A DNA stretch of 8,391 nucleotides. Origin: Euryarchaeota archaeon TMED117. GTDB taxonomy: Archaea; Thermoplasmatota; Poseidoniia; Poseidoniales; Poseidoniaceae. A program made the translations under genes and the position numbers. The notes below the pieces were generated by a model that made no database searches, was not told where the DNA came from, and was given only the letters and a program-made list of their open reading frames with translations. Within the stretch, counting starts at the first letter, position 1. Every line of letters begins with the position of its first letter. The stretch covers positions 31,814-40,204 of the forward strand of contig NHFS02000047.1 of assembly GCA_002171315.2 (NCBI GenBank), in the 5' to 3' direction. Below, in pieces: positions 1 to 6,622 of the stretch.

Positions 1-133
1 CAGGTGCGGCTGGCGCTACTGGTGCTGCAGGTGCGGCTGGAGCCGCTGGCGCTGCTGGCATTGGTGGCGCTGGTGCCGCTGGCGCTGCAGGTGCTGGCGC
101 GGGCGGGGTTGCTGGTGGTGCGGGGGGTTGCAT
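1..133 (-). CDS. Pro/Ala-rich N-terminus of a partial protein, possibly MoxR-type ATPase
   Basis: An ATG at 133 opens a frame that runs off the left edge after 44 codons. It begins MQPPAPPATPP and continues as irregular A-A-P and A-P repeats with no other residue types except one Met, a Thr and a Val. The start is well supported: GGAGG sits 8 bases upstream and the preceding gene stops only 23 bases away, so the two genes are probably co-transcribed. A Pro/Ala-rich N-terminal tail is low-complexity and says nothing about function. In many prokaryotes a DUF4350 gene is followed by a MoxR AAA+ ATPase and a DUF58 protein, so a MoxR ATPase with a disordered N-terminal extension is the best contextual guess, not something seen here. 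The DNA is much richer in G+C than its neighbours because Pro and Ala codons dominate. The opposite strand reads as Gly/Ala repeats, but it has no start signal. Confidence 0.7.
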   Translation of the reverse strand, partial: MQPPAPPATPPAPAPAAPAAPAPPMPAAPAAPAAPAAPVAPAAP

Positions 134-140
134 GTCAATT

Positions 141-146
141 TCCTCC
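141..146 (-). promoter_or_regulatory. Ribosome binding site for the Pro/Ala-rich gene
   Basis: On the minus strand AGGAGGAAATTGAC precedes the ATG at 133. GGAGG is a full match to the 16S rRNA 3' end complement and lies 8 bases from the start. It fixes the start of a gene whose low-complexity N-terminus would otherwise be doubtful. Confidence 0.75.
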
Positions 147-156
147 TATATTTTCT

Positions 157-1737
157 TCAGTTTCCCCAACGACGGATCAAGGGTATAATGTCCCTTAGTT
201 CTTCGTTGGAATAAGATCTTGCTGAACTAACAAGTTCAACAAGGCGTGGTTCACGGACCATCTGCATAATTTCAGCAGGCGTCTTGCGGACGAATTCGTC
301 ACGCGTGAGGTCATTAAATTGCCGAACTTTGGAGAGGAAGGCCTCTCGTACTCGGACTTGATATAGAGCGGAGTCTATCTTTGTGGGACGTTCTCTGAAT
401 CGTGTTAAATCGAAAACGTGTCTCCAATTCTCTTTTTCTGGAACAACCATGATAGCGATTGCAAGAAGTGCGAAAAGGTTGAGAATTATCAACCACTTGA
501 GATACGTGTCACTTGTGAGCAAGACGACAGCGCCGATTGCTTCTGTGAATGGTTGAGTAACGGCACTTGAAACGTGACGGCTTTCGTCGAAGACGATATT
601 GAATTCATCTTGGTTTCGAGTGATTGTGGTGGAAAGTTCCTCATTATCGAATTCCATCATGTCTCGGATGAGAGCACGGAAGTACAGTTGATTACCATTC
701 CACTTCGTATCACCTTGTGCTGCGATAAGACCATCTGGGTCTGTGTCCCAGCAGGTGTGGCCGTTTTCTTGGTACAGGTCAGAACCACATTGTTGCTTAC
801 CAGTAAGATCTGCATCAGCCTCGTCCCAAAGATGGTTCGCAAGAACAGAGTGGTCTGAGACAAATACGATACTTCCTGTAACGTCAACCTTGCCTATGTC
901 CTTGTCTGATTTCTTATCATAGGCTTCAACACCAGGATAATCAATTCGTACAATGAGGTCAGTTTTACCAGTCTTTGGGTTTGCGGCGTTGTTAATGTCG
1001 AATCCAGAACGAGCAACGAATGCTTGGTCACTCGCAGACGCAAGGACACTGACTTCTCTGGTGTCGTCTTCCAAGTCAAGTACTTGGATAGCAGTAGGGG
1101 AATGGAAAAGCACTGGCATTCGGCAGTTCTCAATTTGAGCATTTGCAACCAATTCTTCAGTGCAGGGGGTACGTAGAGACGCTTCATCCATCATGTCGAT
1201 GTCTTCACTCACAGAGGCAACTGACCAAAGACGGGTTTCTTGTGGAGGCTCTCTCTCACCGACAGAGTTGGCTACTTCATAGTACCATTTTGAATCTGAA
1301 ACAGGTGCATCGAAGTAGAGAACCCCGAACTCTTCTGCAACGCGTTGTGCGTTTGTTGAACTTGCTGCAAGGATGACTTTTCCACCCTTTTCGGTTACGA
1401 AATCATAGATTGCGCTTGCTTCTGCTGCATCAAATGGCTTCTCTGGTGCAGTGATGATGAGCATGGTTCGGTGAGGGTCCTGCCAATCATTGACCAACAT
1501 CGGAGTTGACATTGTGTTGTAGATCTCATACCCGTCACCATCTCCAAGAGAATCTCTCATTTTGGTTAGTTGTTGGTACTGGTAATCTCCTTCAGCGTCT
1601 CTAACGTAAGGTGAGAAAACAGTCTCTTTGGAGGAACTCGCAAGAACAATGAGTGTTGTTGAGAGAAGAATAGAAACGACAAGACCTGCCAATAGTTTCT
1701 TCTCGACAGAGAGCTTTGATTTCTCTGCTTCTGCCAT
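157..1737 (-). CDS. DUF4350-like membrane protein with two TM segments
   Basis: This is a 526-residue protein. A short Lys/Glu-rich cytoplasmic start is followed by TM1 at about residues 15-33, a long extracytoplasmic region of about 375 residues, TM2 at about 412-431, and a basic cytoplasmic tail of about 95 residues. Residues 92-125 (MLIITAPEKPF, then an acidic helix and GGKVILAA) and the later IVFDESRHVS at 380-389 match the pattern of DUF4350 proteins. These have a glutamine-amidotransferase-like (ThuA-like) fold without an obvious catalytic triad. Cys192, Cys205, Cys317 and Cys329 lie outside the membrane and could form disulfides. DUF4350 genes commonly neighbour MoxR and DUF58 genes, and the downstream partial gene may be that ATPase. 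The biochemical role of DUF4350 is unknown; cell-envelope or complex-assembly work is the usual guess. The start at 1737 is preceded by GAGGT with 7 bases from GAGG to the ATG, and the leader holds a TATA-like palindrome, so the gene probably begins its own transcript. Confidence 0.8.
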   Translation of the reverse strand: MAEAEKSKLSVEKKLLAGLVVSILLSTTLIVLASSSKETVFSPYVRDAEGDYQYQQLTKMRDSLGDGDGYEIYNTMSTPMLVNDWQDPHRTMLIITAPEKPFDAAEASAIYDFVTEKGGKVILAASSTNAQRVAEEFGVLYFDAPVSDSKWYYEVANSVGEREPPQETRLWSVASVSEDIDMMDEASLRTPCTEELVANAQIENCRMPVLFHSPTAIQVLDLEDDTREVSVLASASDQAFVARSGFDINNAANPKTGKTDLIVRIDYPGVEAYDKKSDKDIGKVDVTGSIVFVSDHSVLANHLWDEADADLTGKQQCGSDLYQENGHTCWDTDPDGLIAAQGDTKWNGNQLYFRALIRDMMEFDNEELSTTITRNQDEFNIVFDESRHVSSAVTQPFTEAIGAVVLLTSDTYLKWLIILNLFALLAIAIMVVPEKENWRHVFDLTRFRERPTKIDSALYQVRVREAFLSKVRQFNDLTRDEFVRKTPAEIMQMVREPRLVELVSSARSYSNEELRDIIPLIRRWGN

Positions 1738-1743
1738 AATTAT

Positions 1744-1748
1744 ACCTC
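1744..1748 (-). promoter_or_regulatory. Ribosome binding site for the DUF4350-like gene
   Basis: The minus strand reads AATGAGGTATAATT and then the ATG at 1737. GAGG(T) is a four- to five-base match to the anti-Shine-Dalgarno sequence at normal spacing, supporting this Met as the start. Confidence 0.6.
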
Positions 1749-1752
1749 ATTT

Positions 1753-1787
1753 CTACGACAAGCGTAGTATGTTCCTTTCTTCGGAAC
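1753..1787 (-). other. Two small hairpins in the DUF4350 leader
   Basis: Two perfect 5-bp inverted repeats lie just upstream of the ribosome binding site. One is CTACG (1753-1757) with CGTAG (1763-1767) and a 5-base loop. The other is GTTCC (1771-1775) with GGAAC (1783-1787) and a 7-base loop. If the promoter is at the palindrome further upstream, both would be in the 5' untranslated RNA. Five-base stems arise by chance fairly often, and no known riboswitch class is recognised. Confidence 0.25.
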
Positions 1788-1820
1788 CTCGTTACACACA
1801 TAATGATTCTGCCTTGACGT

Positions 1821-1851
1821 TTAGTCCAATTTGGTATAAAATTTGGACTAA
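1821..1851 (-). promoter_or_regulatory. Candidate promoter with palindrome enclosing a TATA-like box
   Basis: TTAGTCCAA (1821-1829) and TTGGACTAA (1843-1851) form a perfect 9-bp inverted repeat around a 13-base AT-rich centre. On the minus strand the centre reads ATTTTATACCAAA, which contains an archaeal TATA-like box. A start of transcription about 25 bases downstream would give a leader of roughly 70 bases for the DUF4350-like gene. The heptamer AATTTGG is also repeated directly at 1828-1834 and 1840-1846, about one helical turn apart, and TTGGTA (1831-1836) is inverted as TACCAA (1856-1861). A repressor bound here would cover the TATA-like box. The regulator is unknown. A weak hairpin at the end of the upstream transcript is the alternative, but there is no strong T-run on the minus strand after it. 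Confidence 0.4.
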
Positions 1852-1873
1852 TTCCTACCAATTTTCGGGCCAC

Positions 1874-2833
1874 TCAATCGTTTTTAGAACGTGAGAGGGC
1901 AGCGATTCCGACCAAAATAAAAGTCGTCATAAAACTCACCGAAGGTAACGCCGAGGAGTCCTCTTCAGTAGAGCCTGAACTCGAGGAACCTGAATCCGCT
2001 CCTGAATTCGAATCTGAGTCTGAACCACCCTCTTCCGTGATTTCAATGTCAAATACAACACTACGTTGGTTATTATCACCTTCAGAGGTGACTGAAATTG
2101 TGACTTCACACGTACGGCTGGGATGTGCTGAAGATGGTTCAATTCTGAAGGTAAAGGATTCCGCTTCCTGCCCATTAACACCTGTTGGTTCCACCTGAAC
2201 ATTAAGCGCAGAATCAAGGCCTGTTATGTCAAGAAGTGGGCAACTTCGCACATCAGCTTCTATTTCCTTTGCAGCATCAACTGAATTGCCCATATTGTTG
2301 AGATGAAGAGTCGCTTCAACCCAAGTTCCTGCGGAGATAGCGTATGTTGGCGTCGTCGCCTCAGGGATGAGTTTGTGTGCCCGAGGGACTTTGAGATCGG
2401 CCTCGATATCTTTTGTGGATAATTCAGCAGAGCCAGCTGTTTCAGTGGCTGTGATTTTTATTGAGAAGGATGTTTCCGGAGAAAAACCACGTACGTCATC
2501 CGGATTCGAACTAAGCAAGGCAACATCGAATGTTTTGTTTTCTTCCGATGCGATTGTAATCTCTTCATCATATGTGGCCTCAAGCAACTCATCTTCTGAG
2601 TCAAATTCAACGGAAATCGTCAGCGAAAGATCGCTCATCCGAGGGTTTTCAACAAAGAAGTAGAGCGTGTCTTCAAGTTCCCATTTATCGCTATCGAGCA
2701 TGAGTACATAACTCGGTTCTACATCGGTTTCCCAACCAAATTCCCATTCATTGTTTTCTGGGAATTGGGCCGTAGAATTTGGGACGCAAGATATCAAAAT
2801 TGACAAGAAGACAATGAAGCATTTCCCTCTCAT
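1874..2833 (-). CDS. Secreted beta-sandwich protein with C-terminal sorting-type anchor
   Basis: This is a 319-residue acidic exported protein. The N-terminus has a basic start and a hydrophobic core at residues 6-15. Two processing readings are possible: a lipobox-like LISC at 13-16, or signal peptidase cleavage near STA-QF at 20-24. Two regions of alternating beta-strand character follow (about 35-150 and 160-266). The second contains an AGTWVEATLHLNNMGNS stretch typical of CARDB/NEW3-like immunoglobulin-fold domains. Cys198 and Cys242 may pair. Residues 268-295 form a Ser/Asp/Gly/Glu linker. The end is LPSVS at 296-300, a short hydrophobic stretch and SRSKND, resembling archaeal PGF-CTERM type tripartite signals. 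No catalytic motif is visible. The start is strongly supported by GGAGG 7 bases upstream, and the ATGA overlap with the FAD subunit gene implies translational coupling. A link to the enzyme's function, for example substrate capture outside the cell, is only inferred from this coupling. Confidence 0.8.
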   Translation of the reverse strand: MRGKCFIVFLSILISCVPNSTAQFPENNEWEFGWETDVEPSYVLMLDSDKWELEDTLYFFVENPRMSDLSLTISVEFDSEDELLEATYDEEITIASEENKTFDVALLSSNPDDVRGFSPETSFSIKITATETAGSAELSTKDIEADLKVPRAHKLIPEATTPTYAISAGTWVEATLHLNNMGNSVDAAKEIEADVRSCPLLDITGLDSALNVQVEPTGVNGQEAESFTFRIEPSSAHPSRTCEVTISVTSEGDNNQRSVVFDIEITEEGGSDSDSNSGADSGSSSSGSTEEDSSALPSVSFMTTFILVGIAALSRSKND

Positions 2834-3810
2834 TCAGTAGCCTCCAGTATTTTATTTAGAGAACGTTTTGCTAACACCTTGACCATTGCTTTCCTATACC
2901 TTGGAGGGAGAGCAGTATTGTTCACAGGCTTGATCGATTTCATTACAGATTCTGACAAAGCAGTGACGTTATTTAGTGAGAATTTTTCTGACAATTCTGC
3001 CACTTGCTCCGAATGAAGACGAGGTATTGATTCAAGTGCCGTAGAGGCGACTCGAAGGGTTGAGTTATCACCTGGAATCCACGCTGCAGAAACTCCTGCT
3101 TCGGGAAAATCCCACGATTCACGGACACGTAGTTTGTGATAAGAGCCAACTCGTGAAGACACATTCTCTGGGAAGGTTACCTTCAGTACAAATTCGCCTT
3201 CTTGAAGTACATTTCGAGTGATTCCATCAAGTTGGAAAAAGTCCTCAGCAGGTACTTCTCGTGAACCATGAGGTCCAATGAGGTGAAGAACTCCTTCGAG
3301 AACCATCAGCGATGGAGCAAGGTCCCCTTGGTATGTGGCAACACAAAGGGTATTCTGATTTGGAATGACCCTACAATCCGATCCAGTCCCGCAATCCTCT
3401 TTGTGACACCAATCGATTGAACGACGCCAATCTTCACTTTGATTAAACCAAAAACAGCGTGTGTCGACACAAAGGTTCCCACCGAGTGTCGCGTTGTTAC
3501 GGATTAATGATGAGGCCACTTTGGCAGCTGCTTCAGCAATAAGTGGATGGATGTCTGTTGATTCTGTCATCGCTCCAAGGCGAGCCATCGCCCCGATTTC
3601 TGTCATTGAAATGGTATCTGTACCAGAGATTTTAGCAAGAGATATGACATGCTTTTTGACATTTATATGCCATTTGTAATTAGGAAGTAGATCGGTTCCG
3701 CCAGCGACCCAATCAAATGATTCTCCAAGTTCCATAAATGAGGATGCCATCTCACATGCTTCTTCTACAGATGTGGGGTGATGAAGTTCAAACGGTGGCA
3801 TAAGCATCAT
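2830..3810 (-). CDS. FAD subunit of HCR-like molybdenum hydroxylase, with [4Fe-4S] insert
   Basis: This 326-residue protein belongs to the CoxM/XdhB FAD-binding family. It passes electrons between the [2Fe-2S] clusters of the small subunit and an external partner. VAGGTDLLPN at 35-44 and TLGGNL at 108-113 are the two flavin-pyrophosphate-binding loops. Directly after the second loop is a cysteine-rich insert of about 40 residues with Cys114, 119, 135, 140, 146 and 156, and a TRC-x5-QSEDWRR core. Ordinary xanthine dehydrogenase and CO dehydrogenase FAD subunits lack this. In the beta subunit of 4-hydroxybenzoyl-CoA reductase (HcrB) such an insert binds a [4Fe-4S] cluster through four cysteines. 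The 16-residue gap between Cys119 and Cys135 agrees with the HcrB spacing as I recall it, with Cys146 or Cys140 and Cys156 as likely further ligands. The large subunit stop overlaps this start, and GGAGG lies 6 bases before the ATG at 3810; an adjacent ATG at 3807 is an equally possible start. Substrate is undetermined. Confidence 0.88.
   Translation of the reverse strand: MMLMPPFELHHPTSVEEACEMASSFMELGESFDWVAGGTDLLPNYKWHINVKKHVISLAKISGTDTISMTEIGAMARLGAMTESTDIHPLIAEAAAKVASSLIRNNATLGGNLCVDTRCFWFNQSEDWRRSIDWCHKEDCGTGSDCRVIPNQNTLCVATYQGDLAPSLMVLEGVLHLIGPHGSREVPAEDFFQLDGITRNVLQEGEFVLKVTFPENVSSRVGSYHKLRVRESWDFPEAGVSAAWIPGDNSTLRVASTALESIPRLHSEQVAELSEKFSLNNVTALSESVMKSIKPVNNTALPPRYRKAMVKVLAKRSLNKILEATE
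2841..2845 (-). promoter_or_regulatory. Ribosome binding site for the secreted protein gene
   Basis: GGAGG on the minus strand lies 7 bases before the ATG at 2833 and inside the last codons of the FAD subunit gene. A full-strength site inside the upstream gene, plus the ATGA overlap, shows the gene is placed for coupled translation in the molybdoenzyme transcript. Confidence 0.75.
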
Positions 3811-6611
3811 TGCTCACCTCCCATATGGCGTTGCTCTTGTTTGAGCCAAGCCTTCCCTGCCAATCCAAGTTCTGCGAGTTGTTCAGGAACTGGTTCGACC
3901 GCTGTCTTCCAGCCTTCGACTTGATCTTCCATAGGTCGTTCAGGATCGAAGCCAAACAAAACTCCATTGACGTAGGCCGAAGTATCTTCGCTTCTTTGTC
4001 GCTTTTTGTCACGAGTTTTGTGTTCGTTTCCACGTTCAACCAATGTCGCTTGAAGAGGGCTATGTTTCAATCGTGGCGCTGGCAAATCTGTTGCCTCGAT
4101 GCCATCCATTGACCTGGTTTTAGCAGAAATCGCCTTCCAAACAACGTCTGGTGTGAGCGGAAGTTCTCTTATGCGAACTCCTATTGCGTCATAGACTGCA
4201 TTCACAACAGCAGGAAGTATGGGTAAAAGTGGCCCTTCTCCCGCTTCTTTTGCTCCGAATGGCCCTTCTGGGTCTGATGATTCAACAATAATCGGTGTCA
4301 CGTTAGGCATTTCGTGAACTGAAGGAATCTTGTACTCCAAAAGATTTGGATTTTGGAGGTGCCCTGTTCGCCCATAGACCATCTTTTCGGACAATACTTG
4401 GCCTAATCCCATGTGACAAGAACCAATGATTTGCCCTTCGACTGCAAGAGGATTGAGAGCCTTGCCACAATCGTGAGCCGCCCATACATCGGTACATGAA
4501 ATACGACCCGTTTCGACATCTACATCAACTTCGGCAACGTAAGCAGAGAATGAATAAGCAGGTGCTAGGCCTGCAGCTGCGCCTTTGTGAACCCCGCCCA
4601 TAGGAGGCGAGCGATATGCTCCACTTGCAATCAATGAACCCTTGTCTTCTTGCGCTTTGTGAAGTGCTTCGAGATAGGAAACACCGACAGCTGGATCGTG
4701 TTTGTAGTAGATTCTTCGGTCATTAAGTACCAAGACATCTGGGTGATACCCAAGCATTTCCCATGCCGCATTAAGCAACTTCTCCCGAATATCCAACGCC
4801 GCCCGTATCGCTGCATTTGCATTCATGAATGTGACTCTGCTGGAATAAGATCCCAAATCAACAGGGCTTGTATCACTCTCATGAGATCGGACGTGAATCA
4901 TCTCGATTGGTAACGCCAAGACCTCCGAAACAACTTGAGCAACGGCAGTCGTGGAACCTTGTCCAATATCTGCTGCTCCAGTATGAACTGTTACGCCACC
5001 ATCCATGTCGATTTGCATGTGAACAGTTGCGTGAGGGAATCTGTTTGGATCCCAATGGATTGGAAGCCCAGACCCGGAAATAAAGAAACCACAGCCAATC
5101 CCTATTCCTTTTCCAAGTGGCATTTGTCTAAATTTCTGATCCCAATTCGAGCCTTCACGAACTCGCTCAAGACCCTCTCTCATCCCATTCGATGTGATTC
5201 GGAAACCAGAAATTGTTCGGCTATGAGGTGGTAGGAGGTTTGCAAGTCTCAAATCGATTGGGTCGACTTCAAGTTGCTCAGCCATTTCGTCAAGTCCAAC
5301 TTCAACAGCACATCGTGTGTTAACTGCACCGTGTCCACGCATTGCACCACTCGCAGGTTTGTTGGTCCAGACTCGAGCACCCGTATAATGGAAGGAGCCA
5401 AGTTCGTATGGAGCCGTTGCGAGAACACCGTTGTAGTATGATGTGACGTGCCCGAAGGAAGCAAAGCCTCCTCCATCGATCAGTGCATCGATATCGAAAC
5501 CAGAAATTCGTGCATCTTCATCAGCAGTCATCTTGACTTCGATATAGCTCGGGTGACGACCACGATTAATCCAGTAGACTTCTTCTCTGGTGAAATTGAT
5601 TCGAACTGGGCGTCCTGCCTTACGAGCAAGAATTGCGGCACACATCTCGTGAGGGAATGGGTCGGATTTTCCACCGAATCCCCCGCCAACAAAGGTTCGT
5701 ATGACATTGATTTGATGCATTGGAACTTCGAGTACTGTCGATAGAGCACGGTGAGCATAGTGAGGTACTTGTTGAGGCGTGTACAACTGCAGACGTCCAT
5801 TTGGATCCCAATGTGCGACAACTGCATGAGGTTCGGTGAATCCGTGATGGACGCCCTCCATTCGCCACTTTCCATGCGATGATGCTGATGGTTCTTCAAC
5901 CAAAGAACGGTCTCCAAATTCTTGGAAGACACGCTTCTGTACGTTTGTTTTACCCACGTGATACTTGCCACGCCAGTGAATTGGTTCGTCCTGATCTTCC
6001 AATCCTTTTCTTGGATCAAAAACTGGTTCGAGGACGTCCCATTCGATTTCAAACAGGTTCAACGCTTCCATCGCTGTTGCTTCATCAATTGCTGCAACGC
6101 ATGCAACCAAATCTCCAACGTGCCGTACTTTCTCAACTGCCATTGCGTGCTCGTCTTTTGTAACAGGTAGAACGCCAAATGTATTCGGGGCATCTTGGCC
6201 GGTTGCAACTGCTAAAACTCCAGGTAATGCTTCAACCTTCGACGTATCAATCGATTTGATTTTCGCATAATGGTGAGGTGAGCGGAGAATCTTTCCAATG
6301 ATTTCGTTTGGAAGACGAACGTCATCCCCATACCATGCTTGTCCCGTAACTTTAGCATGCGAATCAACGAGAGCACGCGGTTTACCAACGGAGGTGCCGG
6401 TACGATATCGGTCATGAATGTGAGATCCTGCAGGTTGTGGCTCCTTGCCCCCGACCGATTCTGGAATCCAATCAAGATCTCGTGGAGACATGTTTGGATG
6501 TGAACCACCTGAGCCAGGAGGAGGGAATTTTTGTTTCCCTGCAACACGCTTTCCATCCTTTCGAGTGGTTCCGCGTGAAGCGCCTGGTTGTTGTCGATAT
6601 CCGCCTGACAT
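3807..6611 (-). CDS. Molybdopterin-binding large subunit of HCR-like molybdenum hydroxylase
   Basis: This 934-residue catalytic subunit would bind the Mo-molybdopterin cofactor and the substrate. The fold begins near VGKPRALVDSHAKVTG (residues 75-90). Cofactor and active-site motifs follow: GGGFGGKSDPF at 309-319, MRGHG at 424-428 (Arg425 at the position of the xanthine dehydrogenase active-site Arg), GQGS at 550-553, and GAKEAGEGP at 786-794 with Glu792 as the expected catalytic base. The GGFGGKSDPFPHE and FGAKEAGEGP forms resemble the 4-hydroxybenzoyl-CoA reductase alpha subunit. The AYRCSFR loop of form I CO dehydrogenase is absent. There is no Tat or Sec signal, so the enzyme should be cytoplasmic. 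Oddities are a Gly/Pro/basic N-terminal extension of about 74 residues and a charged C-terminal extension of about 105 residues. The start at 6611 is chosen because GAGATGAT lies just upstream. An ATG at 6626 (five residues longer) would overlap the small subunit gene by 11 bases and has no visible ribosome binding site. Confidence 0.9.
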   Translation of the reverse strand: MSGGYRQQPGASRGTTRKDGKRVAGKQKFPPPGSGGSHPNMSPRDLDWIPESVGGKEPQPAGSHIHDRYRTGTSVGKPRALVDSHAKVTGQAWYGDDVRLPNEIIGKILRSPHHYAKIKSIDTSKVEALPGVLAVATGQDAPNTFGVLPVTKDEHAMAVEKVRHVGDLVACVAAIDEATAMEALNLFEIEWDVLEPVFDPRKGLEDQDEPIHWRGKYHVGKTNVQKRVFQEFGDRSLVEEPSASSHGKWRMEGVHHGFTEPHAVVAHWDPNGRLQLYTPQQVPHYAHRALSTVLEVPMHQINVIRTFVGGGFGGKSDPFPHEMCAAILARKAGRPVRINFTREEVYWINRGRHPSYIEVKMTADEDARISGFDIDALIDGGGFASFGHVTSYYNGVLATAPYELGSFHYTGARVWTNKPASGAMRGHGAVNTRCAVEVGLDEMAEQLEVDPIDLRLANLLPPHSRTISGFRITSNGMREGLERVREGSNWDQKFRQMPLGKGIGIGCGFFISGSGLPIHWDPNRFPHATVHMQIDMDGGVTVHTGAADIGQGSTTAVAQVVSEVLALPIEMIHVRSHESDTSPVDLGSYSSRVTFMNANAAIRAALDIREKLLNAAWEMLGYHPDVLVLNDRRIYYKHDPAVGVSYLEALHKAQEDKGSLIASGAYRSPPMGGVHKGAAAGLAPAYSFSAYVAEVDVDVETGRISCTDVWAAHDCGKALNPLAVEGQIIGSCHMGLGQVLSEKMVYGRTGHLQNPNLLEYKIPSVHEMPNVTPIIVESSDPEGPFGAKEAGEGPLLPILPAVVNAVYDAIGVRIRELPLTPDVVWKAISAKTRSMDGIEATDLPAPRLKHSPLQATLVERGNEHKTRDKKRQRSEDTSAYVNGVLFGFDPERPMEDQVEGWKTAVEPVPEQLAELGLAGKAWLKQEQRHMGGEQ
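3817..3821 (-). promoter_or_regulatory. Ribosome binding site for the FAD subunit gene
   Basis: The minus strand reads GGGAGGTGAGCA and then ATGATG. GGAGGTGA is an eight-base match to the 16S 3' end complement and lies within the last codons of the large subunit gene. Spacing from GGAGG is 6 bases to the first ATG (3810) and 9 to the second (3807). The site does not separate these two starts, but it disfavours the third ATG at 3801. Confidence 0.75.
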
Positions 6612-6614
6612 GAA

Positions 6615-6622
6615 ATCATCTC
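6615..6622 (-). promoter_or_regulatory. Weak ribosome binding site favouring the 6611 start
   Basis: GAGATGAT on the minus strand matches seven of eight bases of GAGGTGAT, the 16S 3' end complement, and ends 3 bases before the ATG at 6611. It overlaps the stop of the small subunit gene, so reinitiation by the same ribosome is likely. Confidence 0.4.

Noticed and set aside
3..188. Plus-strand open frame encoding Gly/Ala repeats
   Set aside because: It mirrors the minus-strand Ala/Pro repeat, where a perfect ribosome binding site and ATG are present. The plus frame enters from the edge and runs through the DUF4350 stop region with no supporting signal.
183..190. TATAAT-like bacterial -10 box on the plus strand
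   Set aside because: It lies inside the DUF4350 coding region, has no paired -35 element and no plus-strand gene after it.
1850..1873. Rho-independent-type terminator after the secreted protein gene
   Set aside because: The T-run here is on the plus strand, so the minus-strand transcript would end in A residues. No strong GC stem precedes a T-run in the right direction.
3807..6611. Form I aerobic CO dehydrogenase
   Set aside because: The AYRCSFR active-site loop of CoxL is absent (AMRGHG here), and the FAD subunit has an HCR-type insert that CO dehydrogenases lack.
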